From positions 33,359,196-33,423,195 of the forward strand of contig CM053252.1 of the NCBI GenBank assembly GCA_028583405.1: a stretch of DNA of 64,000 nucleotides, written 5' to 3'. The notes beneath the pieces are model-generated. The model had not been told where the DNA came from. It saw only the letters and a program-made list of their open reading frames with translations, and searched no databases. This DNA comes from Pogonophryne albipinna. Lineage: Eukaryota; Chordata; Actinopteri; Perciformes; Artedidraconidae. Of the stretch, positions 25,252 to 36,617 are shown piece by piece (the first letter of the stretch is position 1; each line of letters starts with the position of its first letter). A program made the position numbers and the translations under genes.

Positions 25252-26118
25252 CCATCTTCCCCACTGAGCTACAATGTCTACATCGAATGTGAACTTTAGT
25301 TATCCTCCAAAGCCTTCTTCCCCGCACCCAGCAGTGTTAATGTTGGATGGAAAGGGTAGAAGGAATAGCACAGAGGACATGTTTTAAGTTCAATTGTAAA
25401 ACGCACTGTCTGATGGCCCAGCCGTGGGGCCAGTTGAGAGTTGCCTCTTGTAAAATGTTTTCGGTGGTCTTCAAGGTGTGTAACCTAACTACGTTTGTCG
25501 AAAACGAAAGCAGATTTGTGATACAGACGTTTCCTGGTCATGTAACAATGCTATCTGTCAACACACATGCCGGGCTAAACGCGTTGGTTTGACACGCTCT
25601 TAATGTGTATGTGATTTTTATCAGCCAGGTCATTTTCCAATCGTGATACCAACATTCCAAACACTATCACTTATGTAACCAACATTGAAGAAGAAAAGTA
25701 GCTATGTTAATGCTAAGAAAACGACGTATTATGGTTATACAAACCCCATTGCCAAAAATGTGCGTTTAATTGTCGCAGCTACGGGCTAAAGGAAAGGATA
25801 GGAAAGGGACATTGCAACAGCACCACAGCGCCAACAACCTACCCAATGCTGCGGATACGGTGCAGGAGACTTGGGTCCGTCGGTCAGAAAACCTTCACGG
25901 AATCCAGTGCCAGTCCTGCCGTCCTCTTGAGTCACTTTCCGGGCATTTTATGTGTACGCAGACCGTGTCAGTCGCACGGTAGACTGGCTGTGATACGGCT
26001 GACATCAACCAGACTGCTACAGCGGCACTGCTCCACTGCTGTTGAGAGACGAGCTGTGATTAGTACACAATTCAGAGTCGGGTTGTGTGTCAGAGCTGCT
26101 GATTGGTCAAACGCTGTG
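25252..26118. other. Intergenic, CpG-bearing part at 25770-26118
   Basis: From about 25780 to 26118 the sequence is richer in CpG, contains CCAAT-like ATTGG near 26102, and is open for over 100 codons in one + frame. That looks more like a CpG-rich promoter or repeat than a gene. No family was recognised. Confidence 0.35.
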
Positions 26119-27135
26119 GGGCGGGTCTACCGTAGTTTAAAAGCACAGTACATTCACAACGAATTGTATTTCAGGTTCAGACCATGGTTCAGACCCTATG
26201 GTTCAGACCTCCAGCCTGAAGGGTATGATTAGTATAAAACAAATAATCACTTAAATTAATTTAAATATCCTAAATACCTGAGTTATTATCTAAAGCAAAA
26301 GTATGCTTTCTCTTTTCAGCATATAGCAGCCTAAGTAAGTACCCACCACCACACTAGCAAATGTGACCTTGTCTGCTTCCTATATACATTTCAATGGCCT
26401 ACATTTCTCTAGCCACGTGATATAAACTAAATAATTTGATTTTGGCCATTCTGAAATTAGCCTTAATAGATGCTTTTGTTTGAAGATGGAGAGTATAACA
26501 TAGGAGACCATATACAAATCTAAACAGGTCAGAAGAAATACAAAATAAGGTTTAAACACACATTAACCACAGAAATATATAAAAAGTTAAAATATTGTTA
26601 CAAAAAACTGACTCATAAATGCATTATATTGCAGATTAAAGCATCTCCACATACAGGAATTGTTCCAATTCATTACATGAGTTGATGTCCCTTTTACTTC
26701 ATATTGGTAAGTGAAGCAGCTGCTGTGTCCCATAAAGGAGACAAAAGCCAAGCCACCACATTATCTATGCCTGAAGGTCAGAGAAAGACTGAGGCAGCAG
26801 GACCAAAAGCACTTCGGGCCTCTGAGAGTAAGGGAGGGCAGATCAAGCCTCTCACGAAGATAAAGCTTGCAATTCTCCTTCGGAAAAATATTTCTCATGG
26901 CAGTGGAAGCTTTGAAAGCAGCGACAGAGAAGAGATGTCCAGAGATCAATGATGCCATTATGGTGGACGCTCTGGTTTCAGTCACAGTGAACGGTCAGCA
27001 GAGACTCAGCACTCAACATCTCTAGCGTTCGGAGTTCAAAAGTGCATGTTAACTGATATGAGCAAACAGAGAAAACTGAGAACACATAGTGTGTGGACAC
27101 TGTGGCATTTAAAAGGCGGGCGGGTCTACCGTAGT
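26119..27135. repeat. Segment bounded by an 18-bp direct repeat
   Basis: GGGCGGGTCTACCGTAGT occurs at 26119-26136 and again at 27118-27135, directly before the LINE fragment. The repeat could be a long target-site duplication around a ~980-bp insertion, or a trace of a tandem duplication. Inside, GGTTCAGACC occurs three times (26175-26210), and an open stretch at 26704-26952 is of unknown meaning. Confidence 0.5.
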
Positions 27136-27489
27136 AGCCCGAAAAGGGACCACATTACTCCTGTTCTGGCTGCCTTACACTGGCTCCCTATAGAACACAG
27201 GATAGAATTTAAAATTCTTCTTCTCGCCTACAAAGCCCTTAATGGGCAGGCGCCATCTTACCTTAAAGAACTCATTATACCCTACTGTCCTACTAGGGCA
27301 TTGCGTTCCAAGAATGCAGGGTTGTTGGTTGTTCCTAGAGTCTCTAAAAGTACAATGGGAGCCAGAGCCTTTTCTTATCAAGCTCCACATTTGTGGAATC
27401 AGCTTCCAGTTTGTGTTCGGGCGGCAGACACCCTATCCGTTTTTAAGAGTGCGCTTAAGACCTTCCTTTTTGATAAAGCTTATAGTTAG
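27136..27489 (+). pseudogene. C-terminal end of L2-like LINE ORF2
   Basis: About 117 codons, in frame up to a TAG at 27487. They include RDHITPVLAALHWLPIEHRI, FKILLLAYKALNGQAPSYL, RAFSYQAPHLWNQLP and FKSALKTFLFDKAYS. This is the conserved region after the reverse transcriptase in L2/Maui-type non-LTR retrotransposons. The catalytic endonuclease and RT core are missing. It is homologous to the minus-strand copy at 63650-64000. Confidence 0.85.
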
Positions 27490-28091
27490 GGCTGATTAGA
27501 TTCAGCCCCTAGTTTTGCTGATATAGGCTTAGTTTGTCGGGGGACATCTTACTTCTTCCTTCTCTCTGTCTATACCTGTGTACTCTCATGTTCCGATTAA
27601 CCCAGCTTCCCCAAATTTCTTTCTTTTTGGTGTCTATATACGCTGGGATCCGGAGTCATGGATGATCCTGCGGTCCTGTATCCTGCATCGCGAGCCCTGG
27701 ATCTTGAGTCGTGGCTGTGGTCCTGGATCATAGGTCCTGGATGGATATCCTCGTGGATTCATCTTCCTATTATACACACATGCATTTCCAAACATTTGGA
27801 CTACCTATGTTGCAAATGTATTATCTTTTCAATTTACACACGGCATCTATTGCACGTCTGTCCGTCCTGGGAGAGGGATCCCTCCTCTGTTGCTCTCCCT
27901 GAGGTTTCTCCCATTTTTCCCTTTAAACTGTGGGTTTTCTCCGGAAGTTTTTCCTTGTACGATGTGAGGGTCTAAGGACAGAGGGTGTCGTATTGTCAAA
28001 CTGATATTTTGTACAAACTGTGAAGTCCACTGAGACAAATGTAACATTTGTGATATTGGGCTATATAAATAAACATTGATTGATTGATTGA
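27136..28091 (+). mobile_element. L2-like LINE, 5'-truncated, with 3' tail
   Basis: It contains the end of ORF2 followed by a ~600-bp 3' UTR ending GGGCTATATAAATAAACATT then (GATT)n. The last ~255 bp recur almost identically at 46223-46478, which confirms a common 3' end and copy-and-paste origin. 5' truncation is normal for target-primed reverse transcription. The 18-bp repeat just upstream is not repeated after the tail. Confidence 0.8.
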
Positions 28092-31000
28092 AAAGGCTGA
28101 TACTGATACTTCCATTTTCAAATTAACTTCAGAAATTCAGCGTATTGACAGTCGACTGTTTTGTTCCCCAAAAATGAATAGCGTTTTCCTCCCAATTAAT
28201 TCTGTCACAGTAGCATTTAAAACACAACAGCACTTTTTATCCATCCTTAAATTGTTTGATTTAAAACCACCTTTATATACTGTATAACATTATTCAAAAG
28301 ATTATAGTGATAGAGCAACAAAAAAACACATGCAGCTGTGGTCTAGCACGACTGCATCATATCAGATGACTGGATACATTATATTTATTTAAATATTTCA
28401 ACATTTATTGATCCATCTGCAACAAATACTTAGACAATCAATGGACAGTTGACACCTCTAGGCCACTCAATAAGATGCTCAGTATCATATAGTGTTGATT
28501 GCAACAAAATCTAGTGTATGAACAGATGTGGTTTGGCAAACACTGATATTTCCCATGAGACTCATTTACAGCAGAAACAATGCACAGTGACAGCATTCCT
28601 TTGAGATGTGGTAATCAGACCGTTTATATACCACTGCTGATTTCTTCTTCCTCATTCAAGGAGGTACGACTCATCATCCATTAGAAGGCTAGTGAGGTAG
28701 ATGAGGGCAAATATAGCTGCTGCCACAATGTACCCCCTGGAGACTTTGACTCAAGGGTCTGCTGCAGTGTGAGAACGGATGGGGGTCATTGGAAAATGGG
28801 AGGAAATGTGCAGTCTAACAATGCCTATCTCCTCTGGGAGGAGGTACACAGGCCAAGGTGTTGAGGTAAGAAATTGTTTATAGAGCAAAACAAGTTTGAA
28901 TGACCAGGATTAGCCACATCATTTGTAGCTAGTTAAAGATACTAAAGTTAAGTACACTGTGCAATGCAAAATAAAGGGAAGCTGGCCCATTAATACAAAT
29001 CTAATTTAATAAAAGAAAAGTCCAACTGTGTTTTATTTTTTATTTTTGCAAATAAACCCAGTCAGATTTTGCATCCTGCAAATATTTTGGATGTGCTTTC
29101 GGTGTGTTGTATTGAAATAAAGTTAACTTAAATATTAGGCTAGTAAAAAGGAAAACACTTGTGTCACTTCTATCTTGTCTAAATATATATTTTTCCCATA
29201 GGCAGATTGTAATATGTATATCCATTCCGTATTTGTATGTTAAAAGAAATGAGTTAAGAATACTTTTATCCTTGCAAAGTTGACTTTATGTAGAACCTTC
29301 AATAATGTCATTCTTAAATATTCCAATAAATCGCAATCTACTTATTAATATTTATAGTCAGAGTCACAGCTATACCCAAACTAATCCAATGCCTGAAATA
29401 AATCTAAATGTTCTTCTCAAATGCATGATTTTGTAGTTCGTAGCTATGTCAGTTACTATATTTAGCCGTGACATGAGGCTAGTCCAATTTTCTGATATGG
29501 TTTGGATAGCATGAAGTTGGTAGTTTAAAACCAGAGGAAGAGTTCTTTCTAGAAAGATGTATGGCCTTGATTGACAGAGTAATTTACTGGAGTCACCTTG
29601 AGTGTGTGTTTGTCAGTGTTTGCTGTTCAGCAGTCCAGTTTTCCCTTTGCAGAGACATGCCAACAAAAAGCATGAAACACTGCACTTCTCTAAATGTAAG
29701 ACAAATGTGTCTTGTTTTTTCTCTGTTACTGTGTGTGTGATTAAACCAAGTTGACTGCAGCTAGAGTTAACCATTCTGTTCCCACACATTCATCACAGAT
29801 AAACACCTTAAAACCATCAGATGTTCCTTCATCAAAGCTGATAATCATTCTTAAGTTAGTTGCATTGCTTTTGCAACAACACAAAAATGCTGAGACAAGC
29901 TAATTGATTCATCAACAACGGTCCATTCTGGACCTTTCAGTGATGACCAGTTTTCCTCTTTGACACTGCTGTAACACAGCATTAGCTTATTATAACAACA
30001 TGACAACTTAGCATTGGGCTAAAGTAGCATACAATAAATGTCTTTTTTCTTTCCATCTGGAATGGATCAGGATCTAATGACTCATGTTATTATTTATTTC
30101 CTTCAGATGGCGCTTTCGTCTGTTTTCACATTTGTGTCATCCCTTCTCGGTTCTCCTTGCTCTAATATAGCTGTAATATATACAAGACAATTGTACCTGT
30201 CTCTCATTGAAGAACAGTTTGAAGGTTTGATAAAAAAATATTTCTGAAATGATGGAGACAATTGTCAGTGGCCTTAAACTTGGCAGCGCTTATCTGGCAA
30301 ACATTATTAACATGAGCTTTTTATTATTAATGTCTATATCCCACAAAAGGCTGCCCATGGCCAAATTGGGGCCCTAGGCGAAAATGTGTCATGAGGCTTA
30401 TTATGTGTGCAGGTAGTTGGTCATAAAGCAGTATTGCACAAATATTATTATTTTTGCCTGATAAAATGTTATGGGATCACCAAAGTCATAATAATGAACA
30501 TAAGAGCAACATGAATGCATGTACCAAATGTAATTGGAATTCTTGGATTGAAACAGAATGAAACAGATTAAATTAATGTGTGGAGTGTGATGACAGATGT
30601 GTGCTGCTTTGTTCAGTCAGGGTCTTTAAACCATCTCAGTCATCAATTTAGAACTTCTTCACACTTTGATGTGGATAGTATTAATATCATGTGAGCTGAA
30701 ACATGAAACACTCTGTTCTTTCACAATAAAGTATCAACCATTTCAACAGCTTAAGCACAGATCATATTTCCGCTGACATTATTATCAATAGTGAAACATT
30801 TCTTATGCTCGGTTAAAATGGTGTCAGTGCTAACACACCAGATTATTTGGGCCTTGTTGGCCTTGCATTTCGGATTTGTGTCTTTGTATTTTGTCATAAT
30901 GCCCATATTGTACTTTCAAGGTTATCTCATGTGTCTTTCCGGTTATTTAAGGGTTTAATTTTTTTCTTTGCCCACTCAATGAGGTTGTTCTTATCATAGA

Positions 31001-31160
31001 ACTTGACGTGACTTGACTCAATGTCTTTGTGTACTTTATGCAAACAGGAACCATTTATGTTAAATTAACTAACTTTCGCTGGGTTCATTAAAAGTTGTGT
31101 GTCTAATTAGTCCGTATGTAGCAAAGACGTGTTTGAATAATAGTTTTCTTTACTTTCCAG
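28092..31160. other. Non-coding stretch
   Basis: AT-rich with no coding support. Around 30345-30395 a phrase such as GGGGCCCTAGGCGAAAATGT looks like a common dispersed repeat. No termini were defined. Confidence 0.45.
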
Positions 31161-31196
31161 GGAGACACACAGCGAACAGCAGCCCGTTATGGATCG
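31161..31196 (+). other. Candidate 36-bp 5' exon with start codon
   Basis: A strong acceptor (TTTTCTTTACTTTCCAG, AG at 31159-31160) and a strong donor (GTAAGTTTATG from 31197) bracket 36 bases. Their only ATG, at 31189, reads Met-Asp then two bases into the donor. Such microexons with a start codon occur in real genes. However, no partner exons were recognised, so it may be chance. Confidence 0.25.
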
Positions 31197-32579
31197 GTAA
31201 GTTTATGATCTTAATGTCAGACGCAGCATAATGCAAAAGTACTTTCTACAGAATGTTATTTTCTACTATTTGGTCTGTTGGTTTTCTCACATTAGCTAAG
31301 AAACTCTACTTTATCTGGAGCTTTCTGGCTTAAGCACTGGTGTGTTACTGCACCGAAATATTCTTATAGAATAAGTGTGGCATTTAAGGAAACATTTTTA
31401 AAATCAAATAATCTTTTGTTACATCATATAGTTTCAAATACCAGATCGGCTTCTTTCTCTGTGTTTGTGAAACAGAAGTCTTTGTTAGAGGGTGAGAGAT
31501 TTAGGCCAAACCCCGTGGGAACGCAGCTGTATGTAATTTTCTTTTTTTAGATTAAGTCCAAATTCAACGCAAAGTTTCCTTTCCGATATGGATTACTAAA
31601 AGTCCTCCGGAAAAACACCAGTGTGAGGTTAAACAGGTTGAACAGACACACAAAGCCTTTGATGCTGCCATTCCTCTGGAATCAGGGGTATCATCTTTCC
31701 CTGTGTCCCTTCTTGACCTGTCTGCAGCTCACGTTCAGATCTCAAAAGCATTGTAGCTTCACTACTACTCATGAGCAAATGTTTAAAACTATGATTTGTT
31801 GTAGTAAAATAAGTGACAAACTAAACATGACTTTGTGTAGAGTTTGCCTGGATGTCATACTTATGAAAGATAATATCAACTTGAGTTAGATAATCCTTGT
31901 ACATGATGGCAATACATCTTTGCAGTTGTTTGGCATCTGATAAGCCTTTTACTGTGAATCCTGTGGGATCCCCTTTACTGTCTTTACGAGGCTGTAGCAA
32001 GCTCAGTTTCAAAGCTGGAGTGATGGGGATATGATGTAAAAACTCAGAAAACCTACAAAATCAATTGACACAAACCATGTAGTGTTTGCAATATAACAAT
32101 CTCAGGTTAGTCCATGTTCACAGGGTACCCTTGACCTCTCACCTCATGTTACCTGAATGAAAATTGGTTTAGTAAATACCCACACATCTCAATTTTCCAG
32201 ACATGCACATTGCACACTTTAAATTAACTGTCACAGTTTTGGGCAAAAACAATGGAGTTTTCTGCATGTGGTATACATGTGTTATGTCTGGGTCTCTTAA
32301 CAGTATTTCATGAATAGACTATCGAAAAGAGTCTTGTGGATCCAATGAGCCCAAATGTAATCGTGTGTTATGATGCTGGTCCCCATAGTAGCTGCTTTAT
32401 TTGATTGTGGTAAGACCCATTTTCTTTTGCTATAAAAAATAAGAGAATAAATGAAACACAGGTATGAAATACTATAGAACAGTAAAACAAGAATACAGTT
32501 TTTAGAAGGGGAGTGATTTGTAAAATATCCATAAAGAAAAAGAAATCTGTTTACAGTTCAGTTTCATAGGGTGTTGACT
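31197..32579. other. No gene recognised
   Basis: AT-rich; the open frames are short and unsupported on either strand. Confidence 0.45.
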
Positions 32580-32725
32580 GTTGAGAGATGTAGATCTCTT
32601 AATTTTGCTCTCAAAGTGCACCAGATTGTTACATTTAACTTAAATATTAAAAAAAATAATCTTCCCCGGGGGAGCATGCCCCCGGACCCCCCAGAGGACG
32701 TTAGGTCCACCCCCCACTTAAAACA
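32580..32725 (-). repeat. Fragment of TTF/ZMYM-type hAT, non-coding
   Basis: The GC-rich core GGGGGAGCATGCCCCCGGAC and the flanking AGTGCACCAGATTGTTACAT region occur in reverse complement at 42290-42430. The pair shows a dispersed element. By recall this sequence is part of the non-coding end of the hAT family also present at 41012-43793. Confidence 0.5.
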
Positions 32726-33544
32726 TGTTCACATGGATAGGATACTAAATACATTTGCACACTTTTCATATACCTATGTCCATATGTTTCTGTTTTGGTG
32801 GTCATGCCACAACCACGCACGTGCATGCATGCACGAGTCATAGGTGCGCTCCGGTACTTATGGAAATAGCACTACACCCCTAATATATATGATGTATAGT
32901 TGTAGCAGAAAGAGTGAGTCTTTAGGCTGCCTCTCATAAAGTAATGTTTGTTTGAGGTAATGTTTTTCAAATCTATCTTTATCTACTTCTTCTGATGCCA
33001 AATATATATCATATTCTGCTGATGGTTTCACTTCTCCCTAAAAATGTAGAAATTTCTGAGCTAATTTAATATTTAGCTGGCTGGGTCACAATTCCACCCT
33101 TTTTCTTTAGCACATGAAAAAAGGCAATATCCTATTTCGTTTTAACATTGCTATTGCTTTGTATGTCGGGGGCAGGAGATTCATGTGATTGGTTGTTGGT
33201 CGCGTTGCTCGCAAGAAATCCCCAAGCTTCAGACACGCCCACCTCCAAGATTTTTTTAACGCTGCTGTGTGGACGTACCGTTACTCTAAGCAAGGATCGA
33301 GTTCAGACCAGGTTCAGACATATAGGATATAATTTAAACATTCACTATAATAATTGTAGCGTCCCCGGCTGAATGATGGTCAGACTCTCCAACTGATGGT
33401 ATCTGTTTATTGCACACCCTTGCTTGTATACAATCATTACCAACGTAAGAGCGTGATAACTGTCTAATATGGCTATCTTTTTAGCTAACTTACCAATGTG
33501 GCTAACATCTGCAATGTACATTTTGTCAATAATTATTTATATTA
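32726..33544. other. No gene recognised; repeat-like patch 33160-33340
   Basis: The patch 33160-33340 shares TTCAGACCAGGTTCAGACAT-type wording with 26175-26215 and is CpG-bearing, so it is probably an interspersed repeat. The rest is AT-rich. Confidence 0.35.
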
Positions 33545-33839
33545 CTGTACATGTTAATAAAATATAAAAAAAAATATATTTTATAAAACAAAAAAGTTGT
33601 TTGAGATGATGCTTAATTTTATTTAATATGAATTATTGTCATTTATTTTGTTTATTGTTCTCATTGTTTAAAAGTTTGTGTTATGGTTATGGTTCTGGTG
33701 TGAAATAAAGCACAATAATTACATTTAAGACTGTTTCCCTTTTTTTAAGAAAAGTACCGAAAAATTATCGGAATCGCAATTCTTGACTTGGTAGCCTATA
33801 GGTATCGAAACCAAAATGTTGGTATCGTGACAACACTAA
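33545..33839. repeat. hAT-like element, right end
   Basis: The end reads GGTATCGTGACAACACTAA. Its reverse complement TTAGTGTTGTCACGATACC, followed by AAAATTTTGG-like sequence, is a common teleost hAT terminus. ...GTGTGAAATAAAGCACAATA lies 110 bp inside. The left end was not located, so the start is approximate. Confidence 0.5.
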
Positions 33840-34070
33840 TGGGGAGATAAATATTATCTTTCGATCCCGTTTGAATTGTGCCACGAATTACACATATGAT
33901 GTTTGTCAATCTTAAAAAATCATTTCCATTTCAAAAAAGTCACAGTTTGTCTTAAAACTGTTGAAATATAAGACTATGAAAAATATGCAACTAGAAAGAC
34001 TACAAATCCCAGGGTCGCCTAGGTGAAGCTAGCTGACATTAACGTTACACATTACACTCGTGTTACTCAC

Positions 34071-34241
34071 CGAAAACTTGTAAAGCCGGTCCCGCATGCT
34101 GGCTCTTACGGAACCGACTAACTCCCCTTGTGTGTATGTACAGTTCTCAACATGGCCAGACTTGTAGTGATTTTCACCTCTTTTAATACTTTTCGCTTCA
34201 TTCTGAAAGAAATAGGTGAAATGTGCTAACGTGACGGCCAT
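34071..34241 (-). pseudogene. First exon of a SWIM/YqaJ-type transposon protein
   Basis: The 57 codons from the ATG at 34241 begin MAVTLAHFTYFFQNEAKSIK, then RGENHYKSGHVE and GSVRASMRDRLYKFS. They end exactly at a donor, TCG|GTGAGTAAC. By recall, the GENHYKSGHV and VRASM..YKV phrases occur at the N terminus of fish proteins with a SWIM zinc finger, often joined to a YqaJ-type recombinase. A mutated copy with the same donor is at 63196-63364. No downstream exon is present here, so this is a fragment. An in-frame ATG 18 codons upstream is less likely. Confidence 0.5.
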
Positions 34242-34326
34242 CTTGGTGTTGGTGACGTATGCAAGACCAGAGTTGTAGTTCATTGAGCGCTTCACACAAA
34301 AAAATGTGTTTCTTCACAGTTTTACG

Positions 34327-35212
34327 CAGGAACGTGCACAGACATTTGGGGGGGCTATTACTCTAAACTAGAAAAAGGGCATTAACATATCTAATGTTGT
34401 TAACTATTAAAGACAAAATGCGGACAATTCTGTTTTAATGTAGTTTGACCATTGTAACGGCTGTGCCTTAAATAAACTCACTAATTGATTAAACCAGTTC
34501 AATACGCATTATTCTTATCATTCTTTATGAGCACAGTAACTGCAAGGTATCCAATTATTTATTTAGTATTCCATAACTTAACAGAGATGGTCAAACTTAA
34601 GTTGAGACATGGCAGAAATCCTACAATGAAGCGGGACAGTGAAGTGTTCTCCCGTATGTGAGAGAGGGCGATCAAGAAAAGAGAGAGAGCGGTGCCCCTT
34701 TACGGAGCAGATGAAAACACAGAAAGACAGAAGCACAATAACAAGTATATTTAGGTGTTTTCTTTGTAAATAACCGACGGTGTCAAGAGGAAGTAAAGTC
34801 CCCTGGTTTGTCCCCTATACTCTAACTGCCATGAGAAAACTCAAAATCAATAAAACCATATTTAAAAACGGGAATATTTCCGGGGACAGATTGACCCGAG
34901 GATTGGCCACCAAAGCCCGGTAGGCACATGATCACCATAGCCATTTGAGGCCGGACAGGACTCGGAGGGCTTTCCTTTGCTTTTCAGCTGTCAGATTGTA
35001 AACAAAGTCACGTGACTGGGGGCAGATGACAGCGCTGACAAGGTGTGTTTTATCGCAGCGAGACTCGACAATACTAATTGTGGGCTTATCATGTTTATTC
35101 GGCCACAACAGAAAAAAAAAGACTTTCGCTCTCTCCAGAGGGGCAGGTCAGCCAAAAAGTTCAAAAGGGCCGTTGCCCGGGCAACATTAGCCCGTACCTG
35201 TGCACGTCCCTG
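34327..35212. mobile_element. hAT element with perfect 8-bp target duplication
   Basis: The termini are CAGGAACGTGCACAG and, as reverse complement, CAGGGACGTGCACAG. The direct repeats GTTTTACG lie at 34319-34326 and 35213-35220. The 886-bp interior has no transposase. Because it interrupts the SWIM-type inverted-repeat element, it is the younger of the two. Confidence 0.88.
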
Positions 35213-35460
35213 GTTTTACGGCACATTTACATTTTTTTGACTTGCAAAATTATCTTTTAAATTGACAAACATCATATGTGTAATTCGTTGCACAATTCAA
35301 ACGGGATCAAAAGATAATCTTTCTCTCTCCATTGACTTCAATCCGACTTCAATACATACTTTTTCCGAAATAAGGTCCCATGGAGGTCCCCCGGAAGGGG
35401 AGGGACTTCGCCACTCTATACTAAATAGTTACATTGGGTTTTTAGCACCTGGCTGATAAG

Positions 35461-36611
35461 GGCCCTTTCTCATTTCATCAAATCCCCCTCCTCGACTCCT
35501 CGACTCCTCGGTCCTCCGGTAGTGACCCGGAAATTAATTTCAGCGCGCCATGTTGAAGGACATCTCATTTCTCTAAATGCACTTCGAGGACCGAGCATCG
35601 AGCATCGAGGAGGCTCTCTGGAGGAGCTCTAACCGAGGATACACTGATGGGTCCTCCACGTTCCTCCACGGCTCCTTCGTGGATGCATTTCCGGCAACAG
35701 AGATGTTTCAAAGAGTCGTGACGCACGGCCGGACTTATCTCAGCCAATGACAGCTCTGCATGCATCCCCTGGATATTATTTTATTAACTGCTCTCATCGC
35801 GACGCGATGTTTCCAGAGAGAACAGCTGTGAGGTCCGCAGAAAGCAGAGCAGTGTGTATAATATATATCACTCAGTATAACAGGCCTACTCTCTTTATTT
35901 GCTGTAGTTTAGTAGATATCTACAAACAAAGAGTCGATATTTTTCTAAAACCATTTAGTGCTTCACATAATAAAATACACAACGGCTGTAGCCTGTTTTA
36001 GGAGCTGTAGGTGCGTGTGTGTGGTGTAGGTGTGTGTGGTACAGTGTGTGCGTAGATGCAGCGGACAGACAGGTCTCAGTTGGTTTGGTGTCCTCTGCTT
36101 ACTTTTAATACTTGTAAATAAAACTTTTGGCCCGTAATTTTTTTTCCTCATTGTAGCGACCAGAGAGGGGGGGGGGGATATATCCAGTCTCTGATAGTGT
36201 TACGTTATTATGAGAGTGCTCTGTTTGATTCTGAAATTGTATATATATGTATATAAATGTATATATATATGTGTGTATGTGTGTGTGTGTGTCCGCATCT
36301 GTAGCCTGTTATTGTCTCATTATACCGCACTGTGAATGAATCAAAGTAAATATATAAGTGGTCATGAACACATCTGTCCATCAGACAGAGGGCTGCTGTG
36401 CCTCCTGTCATCATTAATGGACGTCTCTTTAAAATGACCGCTCAGAGGAGAGGAGTTCTCATTTCTCTAACCGCCTGCTGCTTCCCCTCCTCTCTCCTCG
36501 GCTCCCCTCCCCGGCTCCTCGGCTCGCATCTCCTGTGGGCGGGACTAAGTCTCGAGGATAGGAGTCGAGGAGGGGAGTCGAGGAGGGGAGTTAGAGAAAT
36601 GAGAAAGGGCC
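35461..36611. mobile_element. DNA element with GGCCCTTTCTCATTTC ends
   Basis: The left GGCCCTTTCTCATTTCATCA followed by CCTCCTCGACTCCTCG is mirrored on the right by CGAGGAGGGGAGTTAGAGAA and ATGAGAAAGGGCC. AAG flanks both sides (35458-35460 and 36612-36614), a possible 3-bp target duplication as in PIF/Harbinger elements. The interior contains GAGGA/TCCTC-rich subterminal repeats and no transposase. Confidence 0.65.
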
Positions 36612-36617
36612 AAGGAC

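Larger units (their letters stand above)
33841..35327. mobile_element. Inverted-repeat element carrying a SWIM-type ORF start, split by a later hAT
   Basis: About 75 bp at 33848-33922 (GATCCCGTTTGAATTGTG ... ACACATATGATGTTTGTCAA) recur inverted at 35249-35323. Between them lie a coding exon (34071-34241, minus) and a hAT element with its own target duplication (34327-35212). After removing that hAT the original element would be about 590 bp. Boundaries are set by the inverted match only. Confidence 0.55.
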
